Positions 1-6,986 of a stretch of DNA of 12,891 nucleotides are shown here, piece after piece. Each line of letters begins with the position of its first letter. The first letter of the stretch is position 1. Source of the DNA: Bacteroidales bacterium (GTDB lineage Bacteria; Bacteroidota; Bacteroidia; Bacteroidales; UBA932); NCBI GenBank assembly GCA_016283985.1, contig JAEENZ010000015.1, forward strand, positions 1-12,891, read 5' to 3'. The position numbers were made by a program, and so were the translations under genes. The notes below the pieces were generated by a model. It worked only from the letters and a program-made list of their open reading frames with translations. It was not told the DNA's origin and did not search any database.

Positions 1-1
1 G

Positions 2-394
2 GTGGGACGCCGCCAGGCCGAAAGTATCCTTGCCAAGGTGCTAAGCAACCGCAAACCTCCTTATGGCATCGCAGGAGGCCTTTATGATGCTCTTGTCGAC
101 AGCCGTGGAGACTCCTTCCTGGCCAGCAACGACGATATCATTTACTGGATACTCCAGTTCCGCAATCTGGAAGGGTATGATATCTTCCCCGCCCCAGCAT
201 GCGCCGTTTATGCGCTTGCCACCGCTGTCCGTGAAGGTCAGGTACGGAAAGAAGATGTCGTGATGCTGAACATAACCGGAGGTGGTTCCCTGGCAGCAAT
301 GGCAAAAGGCTTCCATCTTCTTGAACCCGAACTCGTTTTAAGCCCGGAATTGCCTGCAGACGAGATAATTGCAAAGGTTAACGCCCTGTTCTAG
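2..394 (+). CDS. Cysteate synthase-like PLP enzyme (C-terminal part, 5' truncated)
   Basis: The reading frame is open at the left edge and ends at TAG 392-394, so only the last 130 residues are visible. They carry NRKPPYGIAGGLYDAL near residue 17, then an acidic-aromatic stretch, PAPACAVYAL, and the motif VVMLNITGGG near residue 86. This arrangement fits the large domain and C-terminus of fold-type II PLP enzymes of the threonine synthase/cysteate synthase group. The LNITGGG end is what I associate with cysteate synthase, whereas ordinary threonine synthases usually have TGHG there. Cysteate synthase makes L-cysteate from O-phosphoserine and sulfite in the cytoplasm; in some Bacteroidota cysteate feeds capnine/sulfonolipid synthesis. 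The PLP lysine lies upstream of the window and cannot be checked. Alternative: another threonine-synthase-like enzyme. The stop overlaps that of the convergent barrel gene. Confidence 0.62.
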   Translation: MGRRQAESILAKVLSNRKPPYGIAGGLYDALVDSRGDSFLASNDDIIYWILQFRNLEGYDIFPAPACAVYALATAVREGQVRKEDVVMLNITGGGSLAAMAKGFHLLEPELVLSPELPADEIIAKVNALF

Positions 395-1002
395 AATTCC
401 AGGGAAAAGCCAAGATTCAGGGCGCAGTACCAGGCGTCATTACGCTTGATGTTGCGCTCTGAAATGTATTCTTCCTCAATGGGATCCCACACTTCAGGGC
501 GGTCATAGACTATCCTTCCGCTCACGCGGAGATTGAGAGAGTAGCCGGGGGTAAGCAATAGACGGTATCCGCTTCCTATCTGTATGAAATTGCATTTCTT
601 CTTCAGCTCATTCAGGGCCAGACCCAGGTCGGTATAAACGAAGATGCTGTCATCATCCACCCCCGACAGATAGAAAGACAGCCTGGAAATCAACGGCACT
701 ATCCTTCGGTTCCTTTCCACCCCCTGCCATCCGGAAAGCAATCCCACGCTAAAGGTCCGGGTGATATCGAATGCAACCGAGCCCAGAACGAATGCACCGA
801 GTTTGGTATTATAATCCCACCCTTCGTCGTTGATCCTGAAACCTATCGATTCGTCGAGGTAATTATAATGGTGGAAAGATGCCGGAGTAAGGGACATCCC
901 CCATTCTACTCCGGGATGAAAACGGCCTGAGAACCCTCCTCCGCCGGCCATTGCCGGCAGACTGAAGAGCAGGAAGAGGAATATGATGGACAGCCGTTTC
1001 AT
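391..1002 (-). CDS. Small outer-membrane beta-barrel protein (203 aa)
   Basis: I place the start at ATG 1002, which gives MKRLSIIFLFLLFSLPAMA, a clean Sec signal peptide with likely cleavage after AMA. The frame is open farther upstream to 1221, but that part is a shadow of the neighbouring gene. The mature protein is rich in alternating aromatic/polar stretches (for example SVGLLSGWQGV, YRLLLTPGYSLNLRVSG) and ends in LGFSLEF. A terminal Phe after an amphipathic strand is the usual C-terminal signal of outer-membrane barrels. No enzymatic motif is visible, so no function beyond outer-membrane location is offered. Its ATG overlaps the TGA of the upstream barrel gene by one base (TGATG), which implies co-transcription and translational coupling. 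The stop shares the palindrome CTAG (391-394) with the convergent PLP enzyme gene. Confidence 0.8.
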   Translation of the reverse strand: MKRLSIIFLFLLFSLPAMAGGGGFSGRFHPGVEWGMSLTPASFHHYNYLDESIGFRINDEGWDYNTKLGAFVLGSVAFDITRTFSVGLLSGWQGVERNRRIVPLISRLSFYLSGVDDDSIFVYTDLGLALNELKKKCNFIQIGSGYRLLLTPGYSLNLRVSGRIVYDRPEVWDPIEEEYISERNIKRNDAWYCALNLGFSLEF

Positions 1003-1553
1003 CAAAAGTGGTACATTATCTTCAGCGTTGGTATGAGAGCCTGCAAGAGACCGTTCTGGTATATCTTTATCTGCGTTTTTCCTCCGGATTTCCCGGATAC
1101 GAAACCGAGTTCCGCAAACATGCCGAGTTCCATGTCTACGTTCCTTTTGAAGCATGCCCTGAATGCCATGCCAAGGTCTGCGGTAAGAATCAAGCCGCGA
1201 CTGTCCGCAGCGTGGTCCCACGCGTATCCCGTGCTGGCTCCGGGGCCGAGATAAAGGTCGTATCTGGCATACTTGGCATCGATGGTAGCGAGTTTGTTGT
1301 AATGAAGATAAACCAGTTTTATCCCGGCATTCCGGTGAGTTCCGTCATACATGCCGTAAACATCCGCGTAAAGGTTGTAAGAGTTGATTATATCTTCCGT
1401 GGCAGCATAGTCCATGCTGAATCCGAATCCTCTGTAGGAATTGAATAACCCGGCATACAAACCCCCGGCAAATGCATTGTACTGCATCGTCAGCAGGGTG
1501 ATAAAGATAATGATGCCAATCCGGGCTTTCACGGCAGGTTCGGTTTTATTCAC
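1002..1553 (-). CDS. Small outer-membrane beta-barrel protein (183 aa)
   Basis: A GTG at 1553 starts MNKTEPAVKARIGIIIFITL; no in-frame ATG exists before the stop at 1578-1580. A second GTG at 1532 gives a more standard signal peptide (Lys-Ala-Arg, hydrophobic core, cleavage near NAFA/GG), so the true start may be 1532. After the signal the protein has repeated glycine/aromatic strands (YAGLFNSYRGFGFSMDY, YLGPGASTGYAW, LILTADLGMAF) and ends in LKIMYHF, a typical barrel C-terminus. It looks like a small porin- or OmpW/OmpX-sized barrel specific to Bacteroidota; I do not recognise the family. It is first in a two-gene unit with the 203-aa barrel downstream. The two mature proteins both begin with a Gly-rich AGG segment but otherwise show no obvious similarity. 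Confidence 0.75.
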   Translation of the reverse strand: MNKTEPAVKARIGIIIFITLLTMQYNAFAGGLYAGLFNSYRGFGFSMDYAATEDIINSYNLYADVYGMYDGTHRNAGIKLVYLHYNKLATIDAKYARYDLYLGPGASTGYAWDHAADSRGLILTADLGMAFRACFKRNVDMELGMFAELGFVSGKSGGKTQIKIYQNGLLQALIPTLKIMYHF

Positions 1554-1560
1554 GAAGTTA
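1553..1560 (-). promoter_or_regulatory. Possible weak -7 element for the barrel operon
   Basis: Read on the minus strand this is TAACTTCG, seven of eight matches to the Bacteroidota -7 consensus TAnnTTTG. A TTTG lies 23 bases upstream, slightly too far for the usual 19-21 spacing. Its last base is the first base of the GTG start at 1553, so if the element is real, transcription would begin inside that start codon or just after it, favouring translation from the GTG at 1532. Weak evidence, given mainly because it bears on the start choice. Confidence 0.25.
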
Positions 1561-1570
1561 AGAATTATTC

Positions 1571-1601
1571 TTTGATTTTATTTCAAAATAGTATAAATTC
1601 G
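1571..1601 (+). promoter_or_regulatory. Bacteroidota-type promoter for the GNAT-rarA unit
   Basis: TTTG at 1571-1574 (-33) is followed after 19 bases by TAAATTCG at 1594-1601, seven of eight matches to TAnnTTTG (-7). Spacing and position are as expected, with transcription beginning at about 1605-1608 and leaving a leader of about 25 nt before ATG 1632. The leader has no Shine-Dalgarno sequence, which is normal for this phylum. The rest of the 78-bp gap (1554-1631) is AT-rich and shows nothing else I can support. Confidence 0.6.
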
Positions 1602-1631
1602 CAGTATAGTGTGTATTGAACCAGACCTGAA

Positions 1632-2771
1632 ATGAGCATAGAGATCAAGACCGTCAATACGGCGAACAAGCGGGAACTGCGCAAGTTCGTCCTTTTCCCG
1701 GAGAAACTGTACAGGCATAACCCCTATTATGTCCCCGGTCTCGTTTTCGACGAGATGGGCACCCTGAATCCCGCCACCAATCCTGCTTCCGATTTCTGTG
1801 AACAGGAACTCTATATGGCATATAAGGACGGAGAACCCGTGGGACGGGTCGCAGCCATAATAAACCGTTGGGCTAATGAGCATTGGAAACACGAAGAGGT
1901 GCGTTTCGGATGGTTCGACGCCATTGACGATGCCGAAGTATTCTCGGCGCTGATAGCAAAAGTCGAGGAGTTTGGCAAGGCGCATGGCATGACCCATATC
2001 GTCGGTCCTCTCGGATACACCGATTTCGATCCCGAAGGAATGCTGGTGGAAGGGTTCGACCAGCAGAGCACCATGCCTCTAATCTACAATCATCCTTACT
2101 ATGTAAAGCAGATCGAAGCCCTTGGCTTCAAGAAGGATGCGGACTGGCTGGAATACAGGATCACGGTGCCTGAGCAGCTGCCTGACAAGTTCGTCCGCGT
2201 AGCGAAGATCGTCGCAGAAAGGAACAACTTCAGGGTACGCCCTGTGACAAGGAAACTGATACGCGAAGAGGATTATGCTACCAAGCTCTTCGCCGTCATT
2301 ACCGACACCTACAAGGAGCTTTACGAATATACCATGCTGCCGGACAATCTTGCCGACAAGTACATAGGTTTCTACCTCAAGATACTGGACCTCAGGTATA
2401 TAACGTCCGTAGAGAACGAGAAGGGCGAAATCGTGGCGTTCGGCATCACCATGCCTTCGCTCGCGGACGCCCTCATAAAGTCCCGTGGCCGGATCTTCCC
2501 CTTCGGCTGGTGGCATCTCCTGAAGGCTCTGTTCATCAAGCACAGTGAAGGAGCCGAGCTTCTTCTGATGGGTGCCCGCTCGGATGTACGTAAAACTGGG
2601 GTGACAGCCCTTGTGGTGTGCGACATGGTGGAAAAATACCGTAAACTCGGTGTCAAGTGGGCGGAATCCAACGCCGAACTTGAAGAGAATCACAGCATAC
2701 GCAATCATTTCGAGGCGTTCGAACGCATTCAGCACAAACGCCGCCGTTCCTATAAAAAGGAGATAAAGTGA
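1632..2771 (+). CDS. YghO-like GNAT-fold acyltransferase candidate (379 aa)
   Basis: The protein is a soluble 379-residue polypeptide without signal peptide or membrane segments. It has an N-terminal half with DGEPVGRVAAIINRWANE (around residues 65-82), a central stretch with GPLGYTDFDPEGMLVEGF and MPLIYNHPYY, and a C-terminal part with GVTALVVCDMVEKYRKLG followed by ENHSIRNHFEAF and a basic tail. The last segment resembles the C-terminal half of a GNAT fold, where the N-x-x-x-R-x-x-F pattern is common. The whole resembles Bacteroidota proteins annotated as YghO-like or GNAT N-acetyltransferases. Substrate is unknown. Some bacterial N-acyltransferases that act on long-chain amino lipids belong to GNAT-like families of about this size, so with a cysteate-synthase-like gene 1.2 kb away a lipid role is possible but unproven. 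It overlaps rarA by one base (TGATG) and has its own promoter. Confidence 0.65.
   Translation: MSIEIKTVNTANKRELRKFVLFPEKLYRHNPYYVPGLVFDEMGTLNPATNPASDFCEQELYMAYKDGEPVGRVAAIINRWANEHWKHEEVRFGWFDAIDDAEVFSALIAKVEEFGKAHGMTHIVGPLGYTDFDPEGMLVEGFDQQSTMPLIYNHPYYVKQIEALGFKKDADWLEYRITVPEQLPDKFVRVAKIVAERNNFRVRPVTRKLIREEDYATKLFAVITDTYKELYEYTMLPDNLADKYIGFYLKILDLRYITSVENEKGEIVAFGITMPSLADALIKSRGRIFPFGWWHLLKALFIKHSEGAELLLMGARSDVRKTGVTALVVCDMVEKYRKLGVKWAESNAELEENHSIRNHFEAFERIQHKRRRSYKKEIK
2757..2762 (+). promoter_or_regulatory. Shine-Dalgarno sequence for rarA
   Basis: AAGGAG sits inside the last codons of the GNAT gene, 8 bases before ATG 2771 and only 5 before GTG 2768. The spacing favours the ATG. A strong SD is uncommon in this window: the other starts have little or none. 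It suggests that rarA is translated partly independently within the two-gene message. Confidence 0.6.
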
Positions 2772-4060
2772 TGAACGGACTTCTTCCTCCCCTTCCCGAA
2801 CGCATGCGGCCCCATAATCTCGACGATTACGTGGGGCAGAAGCACCTTGTCGGCAAAGGATGCATACTGAGGAACATGATAGAGAGCGGCAATCTCAGCT
2901 CTTTCATCCTCTGGGGCCCTCCCGGCGTGGGTAAGACGACCCTGGCCCGCATCATAGCGGACAGTTGCAAGCGGGAGTTCTTTACCCTGAGCGCAGTCAG
3001 CGCAGGAGTGAAGGAAGTGAGGGAGGTCATAGACGCGGCAAAGGCGGGGGGCATTTTCTCCCAGACGGCTGCTCCGGTCCTCTTCATCGACGAGATTCAT
3101 CGTTTCAACAAGGCCCAGCAGGATGCCCTCCTTGGGGCCGTGGAGGCCGGCACTGTCGTGCTGATAGGCGCGACTACGGAAAACCCCTCTTTCGAGGTCA
3201 TCACTCCCCTCCTTTCCAGATGTCAGGTGTATGTCCTGAAGAGCCTGGACGTCGCGGACCTCCAGATACTTCTGGACCGTGCGCTGTCCACCGACGAGAT
3301 CCTGAAAGAACGTAAAATAGAGATCAAGGAGACCGATGCCCTGTTCCGCCAGTCCGGCGGAGACGGCCGGAAACTTCTCAATATCCTGGAACTCGTCGTC
3401 GATTCCCAGGCTGGCAAGAAGAAGGTCGTGATAGACAATAAGGTCGTTACCGAGTGCCTGAACGAAAACGTTGCCATATACGATAAGGACGGCGAGATGC
3501 ATTACGACATCATTTCCGCCTTCATCAAGAGCATACGCGGATCCGATCCCAATGCTGCAATATACTATCTTGCACGCATGCTGGACGGGGGCGAGGATCC
3601 CCTTTTCATAGCCCGCAGACTCTGCCTGAGCGCTTCGGAAGACGTTGGCCTGGCAAATCCCAACGCCCTCCTGCTCGCCAATGCCACTTTCCAGGTGGTG
3701 AACCAGATTGGTCTTCCCGAAGGCCGTATCCCGCTTGCGGAGTGTACGGTGTATCTTGCATCGTCTCCCAAGAGCAATGCCTCTTACATGGCCCTTGAGG
3801 AGGCCCTGCAGGTTGCGAAAGAAGACAAGACAAGGGCGGTGCCCCTGCATCTGCGCAACGCTCCCACCAAACTGATGTCCGATCTGGGGTATTCGGACGG
3901 TTACAAGTATGCCCACGATTATCCGGGACACTTCGTGGATCAGGAATTCATGCCGGCCGGGCTTGAAGGAAGGGTGTTCTATCATCCGGCCCCGAACAAG
4001 CATGAGGATGCCCTCAAGGCATACCTCCAGGCCTGCTGGCCGAAATACTACTCTAAATAA
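2771..4060 (+). CDS. rarA: Replication-associated recombination protein A (AAA+ ATPase RarA/MgsA)
   Basis: RarA is a clamp-loader-like AAA+ ATPase of the RarA/MgsA/WRNIP1 family that acts at stalled replication forks and ssDNA gaps. The 429-residue protein is full length. It shows Walker [10 protein letters not shown] (residues 49-57), Walker [11 protein letters not shown] (103-112; Asp107, Glu108), sensor 1 GATTEN (133-138), an arginine-finger segment LLSRC (Arg150), sensor 2 [12 protein letters not shown] near 197, and the family's C-terminal oligomerisation region with [20 protein letters not shown] and [11 protein letters not shown]. An in-frame GTG three bases upstream (2768) is possible, but the AAGGAG spacing and the TGATG overlap with the previous gene favour ATG 2771. 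It is the second gene of a two-gene unit. Its TAA is directly followed by the stop of the convergent tamL-like gene, with no space for a separate terminator. Confidence 0.95.
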   Translation: MNGLLPPLPERMRPHNLDDYVGQKHLVGKGCILRNMIESGNLSSFILWGPPGVGKTTLARIIADSCKREFFTLSAVSAGVKEVREVIDAAKAGGIFSQTAAPVLFIDEIHRFNKAQQDALLGAVEAGTVVLIGATTENPSFEVITPLLSRCQVYVLKSLDVADLQILLDRALSTDEILKERKIEIKETDALFRQSGGDGRKLLNILELVVDSQAGKKKVVIDNKVVTECLNENVAIYDKDGEMHYDIISAFIKSIRGSDPNAAIYYLARMLDGGEDPLFIARRLCLSASEDVGLANPNALLLANATFQVVNQIGLPEGRIPLAECTVYLASSPKSNASYMALEEALQVAKEDKTRAVPLHLRNAPTKLMSDLGYSDGYKYAHDYPGHFVDQEFMPAGLEGRVFYHPAPNKHEDALKAYLQACWPKYYSK

Positions 4061-6226
4061 TCAGAAAGGATATCCTATTCCGAAATGGAATGCGTTGTTG
4101 GAGCCCTTGAGCCATCCTCGGGGGCTTATGATCCGTGACCCTTCGGCCTTGGACGGGTCGACCATCTTCATGCCGAAATCCACACGGAGCAGGATAAACT
4201 CCAGATTCACGCGAAGACCCGTGCCCCAGTCGGCCGCCAGACTGTTGTAGAAATCGTTCAGCCTGAATGCCCCAAGGCGTCCCTCGGCCGTATCTTCATA
4301 CTTGAGGTTCCAGACATTGCCTATATCCGTGAACAGTGCTCCCTCCAGCTTCCAGAACAGTTTGAAGCGGTATTCCAGGTTCATCTCCAACTTGATGTCA
4401 CCGGTCTGGCTGGGGATGATGAAGGCATCGTCACCGGCGGAAAAACCAGGGCCGAGGGCCCTCGCCTGCCAACCTCTCATGCTGCTGGCACCTCCGGCAT
4501 AAAACTGCTTTTCGAAAGGCAGAGCGGATGAATTGCCATATGCATAGCCTGCACCTGCAAGCAATCTTGTGGAAACCGAGTTGGACTTGTCCAGACGCCA
4601 TGTCCGCCCAACCGAATACTCCGCCCTCACGTACTGGGCGTAGGGTGAACCTCCTATGCAGTAGGAACCGTCGGCATTCACGCTCATGAGGTTCTTGAAA
4701 AGGCTCAGCACATTGCCGGAAACGTCCATGCTCAGACGGTGGAAATGATAATCGCCCGCAGGCACTATTTCGGTGCTGGAATTATAGTAAAGCACGGCTC
4801 CCACGCCGGCATCCAGGTGGTCCTGATAGGAATACCTCATGTAGGGATTGTTGGACAGGGTCTTGCTGAAAGCCGCATCAAGACCGTACAGTTTGACGAA
4901 GTTGACCTGCAGGGGGAAGAGCTGATAGCTCACGTTGTGCTTCGTGGTACCTGAATAACCGTATTTCACAGATACCAGGTTGCGGGTGTATTCCGGCCTG
5001 TTCTGATGGTTGAAAGCAAGGTTGATTTCCGTCCTGGGGATGCTTGAACGGCGGAACAGGCTGTACGGGAGACCGAGGAAACGGGGAAAACTGAGACCGG
5101 CGGAGAGACCGTATTCGATCGCCTTCGTGTCGTCGTCCAGCTTGAACTGGAAGTCTCCGTTGAAACCGAGGTTCAGCCACTCTCCTCCGTGGAACACGTT
5201 TTTATGGAAAAAGCTGAGCTGGGGGGATATTCCCATAAGCCCCGAGGAGTTGCTGGAACCCTCGAGATTGACCTTGAAGCCCTGAACCGGGGAACGCGAG
5301 AGATTGATGCTGCAGTCGACCGTGCTGCTGTCCGCCTGTGTCATTTCTATGGATACCCCGCTGAAAAGCTTTATCGAGGAAAGGCGGCTGTAGGTGGTTG
5401 CAACCGTGTTTTCGCTGTAAACATCGCCCGGTTTAACCGTGTTCAGGCCTTTCAGGACAGATTCCCTGAACTTGAGGTCCTTCGGCAGGCTGATGAAGAC
5501 CTTGCCTATGGTGTACTTGTTGAGAGGCAGTGCACTGGCGGACGTCTGGCTCCTCTCATATTCCCTGACCCTGTACTTGAGGAGGGTATGGCCGCCGAGG
5601 GTGTCGGCCTCGAAAGAGTAATTGTTTTTAGTCAGGGAATAATAACCCAGATTGCGCAGGCGCGTGGCGGAGCGCACGGTCTCCCCTTCCAGCAGCCGTT
5701 CGGAGAGCCAGTTGCCTTTCAGCAGCGAAGAGACGGTCGCGGTGTCGGCAAGGAAATCGGCTGCAAACGGCTCATATTCAGGCACTTCGAACTTGATGTC
5801 CTCTATCTTGTATCTGTCTCCCAGCGTGACCAGATAATTGACCTTGATGGTCTTGTATCCGCGTACGGTGATGCTGTCCACCTGGCAGTTGTAATAGCCC
5901 AGATAGTGGAGCCTGTTGGTTATGTTGGTTATGGACGTGCCCACGGAAGCCTCGTCGTAAACAACGGGAGCAGTGCCCAGTTTGTGAAAGATTCCGTCCT
6001 TTTTGGACCAGTTGTACACATACATGAACGGATTGAACCCGAGGATTCCTCCACCGCTTTCGTTCTGCCTGATGTAGTTGCTGACCTCGCTTGTATTGAA
6101 GAGTGGATCGTCGATAATGGTGACCTCGTTCCCTTTCAGCCTGTACTCCCCCTCTTTCAGCACCCGAGTGGTGCTGCACGAAAAGAACAGGACGCAAAGC
6201 GCGGACAGGATGAGGACACGTTTCAT
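4061..6226 (-). CDS. tamL: TamL-like outer-membrane lipoprotein, Omp85/BamA superfamily (721 aa)
   Basis: The start MKRVLILSALCVLFFSC is a lipoprotein signal with the acylated Cys at residue 17, a feature of TamL, the Bacteroidota lipoprotein version of the outer-membrane assembly protein TamA. The region up to about residue 310 contains repeated POTRA-like beta-alpha units (NRLHYLGYYNCQVDSITV, TRLRNLGYYSL, YSRLSSIKLFSGVSIEM). From about residue 320 to the end is a bacterial surface-antigen barrel, with the Omp85 hallmark GGASSMRGWQARALGPG near 577-593 (the RGW corresponds to the conserved RGF/RGY of loop 6) and the terminal strand FGIGYPF ending in Phe. TamA-family proteins work with the inner-membrane-spanning TamB in outer-membrane biogenesis; no tamB lies in the window. 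The lipobox has Phe at -3 rather than Leu. BamA itself is less likely because of the lipidated N-terminus and fewer POTRA repeats. Confidence 0.85.
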   Translation of the reverse strand: MKRVLILSALCVLFFSCSTTRVLKEGEYRLKGNEVTIIDDPLFNTSEVSNYIRQNESGGGILGFNPFMYVYNWSKKDGIFHKLGTAPVVYDEASVGTSITNITNRLHYLGYYNCQVDSITVRGYKTIKVNYLVTLGDRYKIEDIKFEVPEYEPFAADFLADTATVSSLLKGNWLSERLLEGETVRSATRLRNLGYYSLTKNNYSFEADTLGGHTLLKYRVREYERSQTSASALPLNKYTIGKVFISLPKDLKFRESVLKGLNTVKPGDVYSENTVATTYSRLSSIKLFSGVSIEMTQADSSTVDCSINLSRSPVQGFKVNLEGSSNSSGLMGISPQLSFFHKNVFHGGEWLNLGFNGDFQFKLDDDTKAIEYGLSAGLSFPRFLGLPYSLFRRSSIPRTEINLAFNHQNRPEYTRNLVSVKYGYSGTTKHNVSYQLFPLQVNFVKLYGLDAAFSKTLSNNPYMRYSYQDHLDAGVGAVLYYNSSTEIVPAGDYHFHRLSMDVSGNVLSLFKNLMSVNADGSYCIGGSPYAQYVRAEYSVGRTWRLDKSNSVSTRLLAGAGYAYGNSSALPFEKQFYAGGASSMRGWQARALGPGFSAGDDAFIIPSQTGDIKLEMNLEYRFKLFWKLEGALFTDIGNVWNLKYEDTAEGRLGAFRLNDFYNSLAADWGTGLRVNLEFILLRVDFGMKMVDPSKAEGSRIISPRGWLKGSNNAFHFGIGYPF

Positions 6227-6232
6227 ATCTTA

Positions 6233-6240
6233 CAAATATA
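6233..6240 (-). promoter_or_regulatory. -7 element of the tamL promoter, adjacent to the start codon
   Basis: The minus strand reads TATATTTG, an exact TAnnTTTG match, followed by only TAAGAT before ATG 6226. With the usual distance of three to seven bases from the box to the transcription start, the leader would be about 0-4 nt, so the message is probably leaderless or nearly so. No recognisable TTTG occurs 19-21 bases upstream. Confidence 0.6.
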
Positions 6241-6247
6241 ACAATTA

Positions 6248-6279
6248 TTTGCTTTTGTCTGTCGCCTGATGTATTTTTG
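6248..6279 (+). promoter_or_regulatory. Bacteroidota-type promoter for the SpoU-GH13 unit
   Basis: TTTG at 6248-6251 and TATTTTTG at 6272-6279 are both perfect and separated by 20 bases. The -7 box ends two bases before the ATG at 6282 and five before the ATG at 6285, so transcription should start at or inside the tandem ATG ATG. The promoter overlaps closely with the divergent tamL promoter: the two facing elements (6240 and 6248) are 7 bp apart. Confidence 0.72.
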
Positions 6280-6281
6280 CA

Positions 6282-6986
6282 ATGATGGAAACACTCAGCA
6301 ACAAGGATATCAAGCTCATACGTTCCCTTCGCGAAAAGAAATACCGCGATGAACTCGGGATGTTTACGGTCGAAGGGGAAAAAATGGTAGCCGAGGCCAC
6401 GGCATCGGGCTTCGATATAGTGATGACAGTCCGCAGGGACGAGGTCGGAGAGGCGCTCATGGAGCGCATCAGCGCCTGCAGCAGCCCGTCCCCCGTGTTG
6501 GCCGTGGTGCGTAAGCCGTCGCCCGCCTCTCATCCGGCTTCCGGCCTTTGCCTGGCCCTGGATTCCGTAAGGGACCCGGGCAACATGGGGACCATCCTCC
6601 GCCTGGCCGACTGGTTCGGGGTGGACTGCATCTTCGCATCCCCCGACAGCGTGGAGGTATATAATCCCAAGGTGGTGCAGGCATCGATGGGTGCCATCTT
6701 CCGTAAGAAGCTGATATACTGCGACATAGCTGTCAAGTGCGTAGAGTTCCGCTCCGCCGGACTGGATGTTTTCGGTACTTTCCTGAATGGAGAGGACATC
6801 TATAAGACCGACCTTCCTGCCGAGGGCCTTATCGTGATGGGAAACGAAGCCAACGGCATAAGCGAAGCGGTTGCATCCGTCTGTAGCAGGAGGCTCACCA
6901 TACCCTCTTTCGGCGGTGGTGCCGAATCACTCAACGTTTCCCTTGCCGCCGCTATCGTGGTTTCTGAATTCAAGAGATGGAAGTAA
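6282..6986 (+). CDS. SpoU/TrmH-family RNA 2'-O-methyltransferase (234 aa)
   Basis: A SPOUT-class methyltransferase expected to transfer a methyl group from SAM to a ribose 2'-OH in rRNA or tRNA. An N-terminal substrate-binding region (EGEKMVAEA, residues 31-39) precedes the knotted catalytic domain. Motif 1 is LDSVRDPGNMGTILRLADWF (93-112; conserved Asn101 and Arg107), motif 2 is LIVMGNEANGIS (183-194) and motif 3 is IPSFGGGAESLNVSLAAAI (207-225; Ser216, Asn218). The length is typical of the RlmB/TrmH-like group, but the exact RNA target cannot be read from sequence. ATG 6282 and ATG 6285 are adjacent; because the promoter box lies just upstream, the second ATG may be the real start of a leaderless message. 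Its last ten bases overlap the start of the GH13 gene, which implies co-transcription. Confidence 0.9.
   Translation: MMETLSNKDIKLIRSLREKKYRDELGMFTVEGEKMVAEATASGFDIVMTVRRDEVGEALMERISACSSPSPVLAVVRKPSPASHPASGLCLALDSVRDPGNMGTILRLADWFGVDCIFASPDSVEVYNPKVVQASMGAIFRKKLIYCDIAVKCVEFRSAGLDVFGTFLNGEDIYKTDLPAEGLIVMGNEANGISEAVASVCSRRLTIPSFGGGAESLNVSLAAAIVVSEFKRWK

Noticed and set aside
384..404. Inverted repeat CCCTG...CAGGG around the convergent stops as a terminator
   Set aside because: The stem is only five pairs with an 11-base loop, and neither strand has a U-run after it.
1003..1221. N-terminal extension of the 203-aa barrel gene to an ATG at 1221
   Set aside because: It overlaps the upstream barrel gene in another frame and would bury the signal peptide at residue 74.
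2750..4003. Long open frame on the minus strand (417 codons) opposite rarA
   Set aside because: It lies entirely antisense to a full-length, motif-complete RarA, and its translation has no recognisable motifs. It is a by-product of the codon bias of the sense gene.
4030..4041. GGCC-TGCT-GGCC hairpin at the end of rarA as a terminator
   Set aside because: A four-pair stem inside the coding region, without a following U-run.
5189..6241. Long open frame on the plus strand (350 codons) opposite tamL
   Set aside because: It is antisense to the lipoprotein signal, POTRA region and early barrel of tamL, which are convincing. The translated product shows no family features.
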